From Acanthosepion lycidas (taxonomy: Eukaryota; Mollusca; Cephalopoda; Sepiida; Sepiidae): a stretch of 64,000 nucleotides of DNA. The notes beneath the pieces are model-generated. The model was not told the DNA's origin. It was given only the letters and a program-made list of their open reading frames with translations, and did not search any database. A program made the position numbers and the translations under genes. Shown here one piece after another: positions 55,875-64,000 of this stretch (positions within the stretch are counted from its first letter, which is position 1; every line of letters begins with the position of its first letter). The stretch is taken from NCBI GenBank assembly GCA_963932145.1, contig OZ010590.1:52349598-52413597 (forward strand). The letters run 5' to 3'.

Positions 55875-57830
55875 TGCCACACCAGATGTGGCAGCAAGAT
55901 TCTATGCATGGCTGAGTGGTAGACTTATAAAATTTTCTAGTTTGACATTGTGAACTTACTTTAAAAATATACTGATCTTCCTGGTAACCCTCTGTCTAGA
56001 ACTATGATTCTCAAAGTGTACAGTTCTATCCTCCTGCTTTGGGAGCACTGGAAAGATCCTGGGAAAAGCAGGTGGCAGTTTTAAGCAACTTGTATGCTTT
56101 ACAAAGAATAAGATTAACAACATAAGAATTATGTGCAAACACATAGTTTTATTTTATTTTGTTGCCTGAAGGTAAAATTGTGTTTTCATATGGGTTAGGG
56201 CAGGTCACTTTTGGAACAGTTGTATTGCACTCAAATTGAAAGTTGGGGTTTGACATGATAAATGATGACATAAAATAATTTTTTCAAATTGTTACTGTTT
56301 TTTGAAGAAATGAGTTTAAAAGATTAAATTTAAAATCATAGAATTGGAATTACATTCCAGTGATCAGTGAAAGCCTTATAAAATTTAGCACAGCTTTATA
56401 AAATTTATAATTTACTGAAGCTTTACAAATTTTATATGGACAAAATGCATAGAATAAGCACATTATTACTAAATTATTGTGCCATCAAATAAAAACTTCA
56501 TTTACTTGAAAGGGAAATTATACTGAGCAATTTAGCTAGATTATGATGTCATGTGCAATAGTTTTAGTGTGATTTTTAATAATTCAGATTTAAAACATTT
56601 TGTCTTATAATTTCTGCCCAGCAGTATTATGGTGTTATAAACACATTTTTTGCTTTTATTATGATCTATCAAATCTTATTCATTGAGTAGCCTTTTTGTA
56701 ATCTTTTACCATTTTTTACACAGTTTTTATTTATCAAATACAGTAAAAAAAAAATTGTATATTTTGCTTGTGGTGATTCATAATCAGAATTCTGGTTTGT
56801 ATTTATTTTCGATTCAATGTATCTAATACAAAAGATATTCACTTTATTTGAATTTATTCTTGAAATAGTAAAATTTTGAAGTTAATTTCTAAGGAAAAAC
56901 CTGTGGAAATTAGGTGTTTCTGTACATTTATTCAAAGATCTTTAAAAGTAAATGCTTAAAAATGGGTAAAAGTTATGAATCTAATTTTTGGTGTCAGTAC
57001 TTATCACATCAAACCCCAGCTTTCAAATTGAGTGCAATGCTAATTTTCTTAAAAAAAAAAAAAAAAAAAAAAGTTAAAAATCAATCAACTTGTCCTAATA
57101 TGGGTGTTAGAGGGGGATATGGAGGTTGTAGCTTGGGAGCCTAAGGGCTAGCTGCTAGAAGTTTGAGAGCCACTACTTTAGAATAATCCCATAAACTTTT
57201 GCAAGCATGTCTCTAAGCATACTTTCAAAATTCACAATGCATCATGATCAACCACATGTCAACATTTCTGGTAATTTAAAAGAAATCTCAGCTTTTCCCT
57301 TAAGTTTAGTAATTTCTATGATTGCTGACCAGGAATGAAAACCTCCATTTTCTTCAGAAGATTGTTATGGGAGATGAGAAATCTTGGCAACCAATTCAAA
57401 GAGTAATGGTTATTACCTCATGTCAAACCTGTCCCAACATTGAAAGCAGAATGCCATTAACAATTGGCTTTACATTACAGATTTTATCTGCTCTTATTTA
57501 TTGGATACTCATGAAATTATCACTGCAGATATTCATCAACATGTTGTGTCCATCAGTGGTGCATTGTACTAGAAATGTGTTATTTAATAAACAGAAAGTT
57601 TGTCATCCTTTAACCTGACATTGCAAGGCATCACAAACATATGAGTAAATAAAGTCATTAGATGTAGCACATTTTGATTATCATTTGTTTTGATTAGTAG
57701 AGAATTTCCTTAAATGCTCTGCTACTAAGTTTCCTTTATATATAAAAGAAGATAAAACTGAAGACCTTTCTTGACATAGCTTGTAAAAATTGCCTCAACA
57801 TTGTACTATATTAAATGTGTGCTTTCTCTC
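55875..57830. other. No gene recognised
   Basis: Featureless AT-rich DNA with an A run near 57051-57072. Near 56235 and 57010 the motif CAAATTGAAAGTTGGGGTTTGA and its inverse occur once each, a weak inverted pair about 780 bases apart. Confidence 0.5.
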
Positions 57831-57832
57831 TC

Positions 57833-57835
57833 TCA

Positions 57836-57870
<35 letters not shown>

Positions 57871-57873
57871 GGT
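57833..57873. repeat. (GT)n(TA)n microsatellite
   Basis: Twelve GT/TG units then about eight TA units. Confidence 0.95.
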
Positions 57874-57919
57874 GTATTGGGGCAGCAGATCATTATTTAA
57901 TTATCATTAAATTTATTCA

Positions 57920-58225
57920 AAATATCTAGACATTGGTTCTGTTGTAATACTTTGGTCTACCGTGTGGTATGGCATCATAGAACTGCATCTTGAACTTATG
58001 ATCTGCGTCTGCTATTCTGCAACCATTAATGTCGCATAGCAATCTTCTATGTCAAAATAACAAAATATCATCTTTGATGGTGGATATCTTTGTTTCATGT
58101 CTGTATAACCACTCTGAGGATGGCTCATGTGAGCCGAAAGCTTGGGACCAGCTTAAAAAGAAAAATATCCAAATGTTGGATAATTTATTTTTTATTTTCA
58201 CCAGAAATTAAAGCAAACATTCAAA
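57920..58225 (+). mobile_element. Retroelement-like segment with hammerhead-like core
   Basis: Contains CTGAGGA (58114-58120), a stem GGCTC/GAGCC with loop ATGT (58122-58135), GAAA (58136-58139) and an AAGC/GCTT pair (58138-58154), the order of the hammerhead core. The stem I strands do not pair. Bordered by TA arrays at 57858 and 58278. Confidence 0.4.
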
Positions 58226-58276
58226 CGACTCTTGATCAAACCTAATAGGCATTCAGTGTCTGTTATATTTAATATG

Positions 58277-58277
<1 letters not shown>

Positions 58278-58317
<40 letters not shown>
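58278..58317. repeat. (TA)n microsatellite
   Basis: About 20 TA units. Confidence 0.97.
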
Positions 58318-58322
<5 letters not shown>

Positions 58323-58439
58323 AAAACAAAAACTATTGGTGGAACCAATGGACAACTTGCCAAAACCTAAAACTGTTATTCAGATAGTCTTGAATAAAAC
58401 CAAAAATACTGGAGAGAAAAAAACCACCACAAGGCAAAC

Positions 58440-58690
58440 TTACCTACTCAGGAAAGTAAAGTGCTTGAAGCCCAGATTGCCTAGGCAGTAAATATGATTA
58501 TTGCCTAATGATACCATTCTGTTTGCATCTGTTTCTACTTGGATTAAATAAAGGGTTCAGTTTGGCATTCCCTAAAGGTTACCTGGATCAACAAGTAGCT
58601 GAAACATTGTGATAATATGAATAAATATGATAATAATTCATATGTAAATAATTTCTGATTTCAGAAATACAGACAAAAAGGAAAAATTTA
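58440..58690 (+). mobile_element. SINE family D (head lost)
   Basis: GATTAAATAAAGGGTTCAGT, GGCATTCCCTAAAGGTTACC, GCTGAAACATTGTGATAATA and CAGAAATACAGACAAAAAGG align with 44220-44400 and 8320-8490. Confidence 0.7.
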
Positions 58691-58699
58691 GTGAAGACG

Positions 58700-59938
58700 T
58701 AGTAAAGTCAGTGGATAAACCAAAACCAAAATGTTGATTATGTCTATACCAGGTTAAAATGCTGACTTGTTTATTTTATTTTTCAGCCCCTCACATAACA
58801 GTAATCATTAGAGTAAATATATTTTTGACTTATTTGTTTAATAAACTGTTATATCAGAGGTTAGATTAGTAGATCCCAAACTTTTTTTTCTGGATTGCAT
58901 TTTCATAATGAAAATTTGCTCACACATCACCAAACTTTACATGCATTTAAAAATAAGAAAACAGAGATAGGATTGAAGGGAGATAATCACGGATTTGAAG
59001 TCTGAACATTATCATTGATGACTCTATCCTCAAATTTGTGACCCTAGTTACTATATTCTTAGTACTTGTTATAATGCAAAAATATCACAATGGTAAAATT
59101 AGTTAATAATTATTGATAACTATTTATACTGGGGCTCATGCATGCAATTACAAGTAATCTATAATAATATTTTAAATTTTGAAATCCTATTTATTTCTGG
59201 CATGTGAATTTTTTGAAATTGTTTCTACATCTTTGTCTTTCAATCATTCTGCCTCACCTGCTATCCCCTTCTGCCTATGAGGAAACTTGGTTACATAAAT
59301 GGCTCATTAATCAATGCATTCTTATAATAAACTATTTGTATTGTATTTACATGTTAATATAATTTGCCAAAACATTCTATAATAATTTCCAATAATTTTC
59401 TATCCATGCATTAATATTTGCAGTGTCACAATGAGAATATATAAAACTTTTGACTAATTTGTTTAATCTTCCTCTTAGTATCAAGGGTTACATAAATAGC
59501 TCATATTACAATGATTTGCAATTAATTTCTAACATAAAATAATTCACAATGCAATCTTATATAAAGTTTTAGTATTTCTCTGCATCACTGTATTAGTGAA
59601 TGACAATGACTTATTTGTTTTAATAAATCCTACTTGTAATACCACTGGTTACATAAATGACTAGTGTGACTGTCTATATAAATAAAAAAGATGAGGAAAA
59701 ACTATTCTTAGCTTACAAGTTTCATCCTCTGAGGGACTTTATCAAAGCAAGTGTAGGATTTATTTTATTGCACATGTTTATATGCAAGAGCAAGAATGTC
59801 ATTAGTTTATCAAGCCTTTTAATTTTGAGTAACTTCATAGATGTTCATCAGTTGGTTGACAGGTCAGTCAAAACATATGGAGGACACAGTGCCACAATTC
59901 AAAGTCTGGTAAGGCAAAAGTGAGTAATATTAAATGAA
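58700..59938. other. No gene recognised
   Basis: AT-rich; GGTTACATAAATG(A/G)CT recurs near 59289, 59488 and 59648, hinting at old internal duplication with about 160-200 bp spacing. The 88-codon frame at 59657 has no recognisable domain. Confidence 0.5.
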
Positions 59939-59940
59939 TA

Positions 59941-60370
59941 AATTTTTTTTTTTTTTTTTTTTTTTTTTGGAGGTGGGGGATAATTTACACACACACACAT
60001 GAGTACTCCGTTTGTTCAAAATCCAATCCTTTGGTGGTGAGACCTGGAGTGTCCTCTCCAGGACACAGGCCTGAGCAGTAATATATGGAGGTTGTGCGCT
60101 GCACAGATTACATGCTTCCCTCACCTCCTTCTCCCCCATCTCAGTCGTACCAACAAGGAATACAAGGCATTACATTCGGGGTTGGCTTGGCTTGGCTGTA
60201 GGAGTTGCCAGAAAGTTGTCAGTGCTCCACTCCAAATTTTCTATTTGGATTTCCTTCTCTAACCTTTTCTGTGTTTTGATATGATTGCAAGACAGTGGAG
60301 GTTTTACAATCAGCGTTTTATTTGCCCTAGATGAACTGCCTATTACCCAAAATATATGTACACACACACA
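59941..60370. repeat. Unclassified dispersed-repeat-like segment
   Basis: A T27 tract followed by about 400 bases of higher GC (CCTGGAGTGTCCTCTCCAGG palindrome at 60043-60062, GGTTGTGCGCTGCACAGATT) and short (AC)n at both ends. It looks like a minus-strand retrocopy with its tail at the T run, but I cannot assign a family. The frames inside are not recognisable. Confidence 0.4.
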
Positions 60371-60593
60371 TTGCATAGGGAAATAAACTGGCTGCTAAGA
60401 CTTAGAAAAAAAAAAATACTACCTGAAGTAGAAAGTATCAGTTTGTCTTGACTGGTATTTAGATTTTCCTATTTACCAAAATAACCAAAGAAAGAAGGAA
60501 ATAAGTAAATTAAACTCCTGATATCTTACAGAAACCTCTGGGAAAATTTTAATTAATAATGCTTTACTTGTATTATCATACAAAAATAAATAC

Positions 60594-60596
<3 letters not shown>

Positions 60597-60631
<35 letters not shown>
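60597..60631. repeat. (TA)n microsatellite
   Basis: About 16 TA units. Confidence 0.95.
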
Positions 60632-60632
<1 letters not shown>

Positions 60633-60922
60633 AAAAATAGATAATACCTTGCATTGGCACAACTCTGAGTTTCATGCTGATGCAATTTTCAAGTGGTGGT
60701 ATATTTATTTTGGGGTAACACCACTTTTATATTTCTGGTTATCGCATGATACTTTATTGTTAGTGTTGGTTATTGTTAAAAAATATTTAAATGAATTGTA
60801 GTTGAATTTTGAATTTGAATTTAGGCCCAGAATAATATTTAACATTGTAAATAAGAATAAGTTGCTGGCATGAAACTTGAAGTTGTGCAATCAATGTAAG
60901 GTATTATGTATATTTCTTAATA

Positions 60923-62112
60923 CAGGGTGTTTCAAAAAGAATACGCCAAAATCATTACGCTGTTTTTTCAGGTCTATAGCATTGTAGTGGACTGAATCAG
61001 TGGTTATTTGATAGAGTACTTATCAAAGTTTGATTGGGTGTCAGTTTTCACCGCTTCTGGTGCAGCTGAATTGTGGGAAGATCAATCAAAATGGCGACTC
61101 CTCAGCAGAAGGCATTATGCGTGCTTGAGTTCGCAAAACCAAATGCCATTGTCACGGTGCAGCGTGCTTTCAGAACAGAATTCGGCATTGATCCGCCCCA
61201 TCGTGAGAGCATTCGATGGTGGGTTAAACAGTTTAAAGAGAGTGGGTGCCTGTACAAAGGAAAGAGTCCTGGAAGACCACGTGTTACAGAGGAGCAAGTG
61301 GAGAGGATTCATGATGCATTTGAGAGCAGCTCACGTAAGTCTGTACGTCAAGCAAGTCTTCAGCTTGCCATCCCTCATACCACTGTCTGGCATGTGTTAA
61401 AGAGACGATTACACATGAAACCATACAAACTAAGCCTCATCCAAGCACTTACTAATTATGACAAGGCGATGCGGAGGACATTCTGTGAGTCAAGGCTGGA
61501 GATGGAGGCTGGAGATGGAGGAAGGTGATGAAACTCTCTTTTCACGTTTAGTTTTTAGTGACGAAGCGAATTTCCATTTGAGAGGCACAGTCAATCGTCA
61601 CAATGTGTGCATTTGGGGAACAGTGCACCCAAAACTGGCTATTCACTTTACTGCAAGCAGATTCGAACGACTTCATTTTTCAGCAAGATGGCGCACCACC
61701 CCATTGGCATCTCGGGGTTAGTGCTTATCTGATTGAAAACGTGCCTCAGCGATGGATTGAGAGGAGAGGTGCTAAAGACCTTGCTCACTGTGTGTGACTT
61801 TTTCTTGTGGGGGTATGTTAAAGACCAAGTTTATGTTCCAGCACTTCCAGCAAGTATCGATGACTTGAAAGATCGAATAACAGCTGCAATCAACACGGCA
61901 GACCGTGACATGCTGAGGCGTGTTTGGGAGGAATTCTCATATCGGCTTGATGTTGTCCGCGCTGCCAGTGGTGGCCACATTGAGCATTTATAAAACATGT
62001 AATGAAACTTGAATGTATATACAACACATGTGTTCATGCTAGAGGTTTGTAAATTTTTTCGTTTTTGACACATCACGTGATGATTTTGGCGTATTCTTTT
62101 TGAAACACCCTG
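60923..62112 (+). mobile_element. Mariner-family element with intact ends, defective
   Basis: The left end CAGGGTGTTTCAAAAAGAAT continues to about 60959 and is matched by the inverted right end (ATTCTTTTTGAAACACCCTG, 62093-62112). About 36 of 37 positions agree, and each side has a TA target duplication (60921-60922 and 62113-62114). The 1190-bp interior holds one transposase frame broken by a 13-bp tandem duplication, a large internal deletion and a further break. Good ends with a dead gene mean it could only move in trans. Confidence 0.92.
61091..61993 (+). pseudogene. Mariner transposase pseudogene
   Basis: Start MATPQQKALCVLEFAK at 61091. The N-terminal helix-turn-helix region includes ESIRWWVKQFKESGCLYKGK and SPGRPRV. 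The catalytic blocks are FSDEANFH (first Asp), IFQQDGAPPHW (second Asp) and CDFFLWGYVKDQVYVPALP (third Asp). The C-terminus is LDVVRAASGGHIEHL with a stop at 61991-61993. The spacing in relatives I know suggests a long DD(about 41)D type, but residues between the last two Asp are deleted here. Frameshifts: GGCTGGAGATGGA is duplicated at 61494-61519; about 80 residues are missing near 61640; another shift lies near 61780. Confidence 0.85.
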
Positions 62113-62227
62113 TATATATTAAATGGTGCTGTTACTTAACATTGAGCACTGTTTTTTTTCTTACATTATAGTTTCTGTGTGTGTATATATGATTACTTGC
62201 TTGTACATCTACCTATATTTACCCGTT

Positions 62228-62233
<6 letters not shown>

Positions 62234-62276
<43 letters not shown>

Positions 62277-62289
62277 GAGAGAGAGAGAA
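62234..62289. repeat. (TA)n(GA)n microsatellite
   Basis: About 19 TA units followed by GAGAGAGAGA. Confidence 0.95.
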
Positions 62290-62643
62290 AGGTAAGTTGT
62301 AAAGAAAACAGGAGCATATATTAGGTATCCTGTGAAGAATAATCTGCCAAAGTAAATAATTTTGGCACAAGTTTTGCAATTTCTGTCTCTTTATTTATTT
62401 ATTTATTTTTTTTTTTAAAGCTCATGTGAGACTTATTTATTTTTAATTGCCAAGTTAGTCAGAAGGAACAGAGGGAAGAGTATAATGCCTGATGTCTGCA
62501 AGCTAGCTTATAACTTAGTGGAATTGCTATGCACCGTGTCAGTTTTTATTATGGAAGTTAATGATTTCACCATAAAATTGGTATTATTCAACTAATGTTG
62601 GTAAAATCTTCAGGGCATACTATATGACTTTCAACTTGTAATA

Positions 62644-62746
62644 TTAGGTTGGTGCAAAAATAATGACGTAATAATGTCGTTTTTTGACGTTTAAAAAATA
62701 CATCAAAAAACAACATTATTAGATCATTATTTTTGCACCAACCTAA
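62644..62746. mobile_element. MADE1-like mariner MITE
   Basis: Ends TTAGGTTGGTGCAAAAATAA and its inverted copy (TTATTTTTGCACCAACCTAA), with TA on both sides, 103 bp in all. The terminal 21 bases differ at about one position from the Hsmar1/MADE1 ends of primates as I remember them. The interior is a near palindrome with GTCGTTTTTTGACGT and ATCAAAAAACAACATTATT. No coding capacity. Confidence 0.85.
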
Positions 62747-62764
62747 TATCTTTCCTTGTTAAAA

Positions 62765-63120
62765 AAAAATATTGATAACTTGTTTTGGAGGGTGCCATGT
62801 TTTATTCTATCATGGAAGAGCAGCATAAATTTTATTTATAAATAAATCTGAGACATATAGACCATAGAAACATATACACAGTATGAATATATACTTATAG
62901 AGTATTATTTTAGATGTTTTGACATTCTATAACCTTCATCAGTCTTTTAAGCATTGACTTTAACTTTCCTACTGTTGAGATTTTAACATTACTTGTAGAA
63001 GTTTTTATTAGATCTTCTTTTCTTAAATATTTTCCTTTCCAATATAAATCTCTTTTAATGATGGACCACAAGTTTTCTATTGGATGAATATCTGGAGAGA
63101 AATTTCATGAATTTTTGGAT
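62765..63120 (-). mobile_element. Tc1-like transposase C-terminus, fossil 1
   Basis: The minus strand from 63120 to a stop at 62910-62912 reads FSPDIHPIENLWSIIKRDLY, WKGKYLRKEDLIKT and LKRLMKVIECQ. This is the SPD-x-NPIENLW...RR-x-x-x-VI block of Tc1 transposases, with the catalytic Glu (IENLW) intact. Truncated upstream. The 3' flank (62765-62900) is shared with 63185-63330. Confidence 0.75.
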
Positions 63121-63179
63121 ATAATTTAAATGAGCAATATATTATGAGAGTTTCAGCTTATAATGTCTATCCTATTTAG

Positions 63180-63625
63180 AAATACTGATAATTACTTGTT
63201 TGGGAGAATGTCAGTTTTTATTAAAAAAAGAGAGAGCAACATGGATTTTTATTTATAAATAAATCAAAAAGATCCAAACTATAAAAACATGTATTTGATT
63301 AATAGTCTGAAAATATACCTGATATATAATTATTTATTTAAAAATATGATTCCAACGCTACATAAGAGTTCTCATGTTTCAAAACAGGAGCTGAAAACTT
63401 CAATATAATTATAAAAATATGGAAAAAGTAAATTTCGGAATTTCTCTGAAGAACATTCCACAAACAAACATCATATTTTTAAATAAATAATTATATTTAT
63501 GCTCTACTTTTGTATTGAGCACTATTTTTAAAAAATAATAACAAAAATACTAAAGAACTTTGGATTATTTACCTAAGAAGTTTTTTCCTATTTTCTATAT
63601 ATATTTACACATACACACACACACA
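63180..63625. repeat. Duplicated Tc1 flank with intervening segment
   Basis: GATAATTACTTGTTTGGGAG and ATTTATAAATAAATCAAAAA repeat the flank at 62768-62850. Then an inserted segment of about 160 bases holds TGCTCTACTTTTGTATTGAG (63500-), shared with 44919, and short TA/AC runs (63596-63640). Confidence 0.5.
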
Positions 63626-63627
63626 CA

Positions 63628-64000
63628 CATATATATGTTAATATGAGCCACTTGACATTCTATGACCTTCATCAGTCTTTTAAGCATTGTTTCCTACCGT
63701 TTCAACTTTAACATTACTTGCAGTCTTTTTAGATATTTGCTTGAATATCGTTTTCTATTTTCATATATATATCTTTTAATAATGGATCACTAGTTGAATT
63801 CATATCTGGAAATATTGTGGGCCATTTCATTAATTTGGTGTCTTTTTTGGCAAGGTGGGCAATAGTTAGCTTTGCAATATGTGAAGGAGCATTATTTTGC
63901 ATGAATATACTTTTAGCTTAAAGCTTCTTGGTTATAACATTTCCTACATCTTCTCCAATAACTTACAATAATTCTCTGCATTTATCTTGAAGTAGATACG
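63628..64000 (-). pseudogene. Tc1-like transposase, fossil 2 (runs off window)
   Basis: The minus strand reads FKINAENYCKLLEKM near the window end, then KSIFMQNNAPSHIAKLTIAH, LMKWPTIFPDMNSTSDPLL and LKRLMKVIECQVAHI. Relative to the usual MQDNAPSH and SPD-x-NPIENLW blocks, the second Asp is Asn and the Glu is Asp with altered neighbours. Two stops lie near 63925-63950. Related to fossil 1 across the shared C-terminus. Confidence 0.75.

Overview
This window looks like repeat-rich, non-coding nuclear DNA from a mollusc, most likely a cephalopod of the octopus type. That placement is inference. It rests on the strong AT bias, the dozens of (TA)n, (TC)n and (AC)n arrays, the dense tRNA-headed SINEs of several families, old CR1/Jockey-like and RTE-like LINE tails, and fossils of Tc1/mariner and Helitron elements. 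No intact host gene is recognisable. Almost all long open frames are translated microsatellites (poly Ile-Tyr, Leu-Ser-Phe, Arg-Glu) or transposon debris. Two short stretches with good splice signals (33438-33518 and 47130-47268) are the only candidates for host exons, and both are weak.

Layout. 1-9.8 kb: LINE tails, a 33-bp minisatellite, a foldback element (3210-3439), a LINE C-terminus (3540-3969), two pairs of old direct duplications with a period near 555 bp (4572/5129 and 7023/7588), a 5S rRNA pseudogene joined to a tRNA-type SINE (5695-5990), and a Tc1-type MITE (8527-8879). 10-18.6 kb: SINEs, a second 5S pseudogene, a 260-bp GC-rich element with 17-bp target duplications and a U2 snRNA-like 5' end (12265-12524, minus strand), a retroelement remnant with a hammerhead-like motif (13673-14376), an RTE-like LINE C-terminus, and a long polypyrimidine minisatellite. 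19-26.8 kb: foldback elements bracketed by (TA)n, a mariner fossil and a 480-bp SINE. 28.3-29.1 kb: a non-autonomous Helitron. 30-46.6 kb: SINEs, a 29-bp tandem repeat, a mariner remnant (37770-38603), further foldbacks and a third 5S pseudogene. 47-60 kb: sparse fossils and an 800-bp polypyrimidine tract. This part also holds a solo LTR (53860-54913) carrying three tandem copies of a 239-bp GC-rich structured module. 60.9-64 kb: a dead mariner with intact ends (60923-62112), a MADE1-like MITE (62644-62746) and two Tc1 transposase fossils, the last running off the window.

The most unusual signal is that the GC-rich module repeated in the solo LTR is the same sequence as the body of the U2-headed, SINE-like element 41 kb away. 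In both places it has the potential to fold into a series of hairpins, and some stem changes between copies preserve pairing. The elements otherwise act independently: defective DNA transposons and SINEs depend on proteins made elsewhere. The recurring theme is insertion into, or growth of, (TA)n tracts at the edges of palindromic elements.
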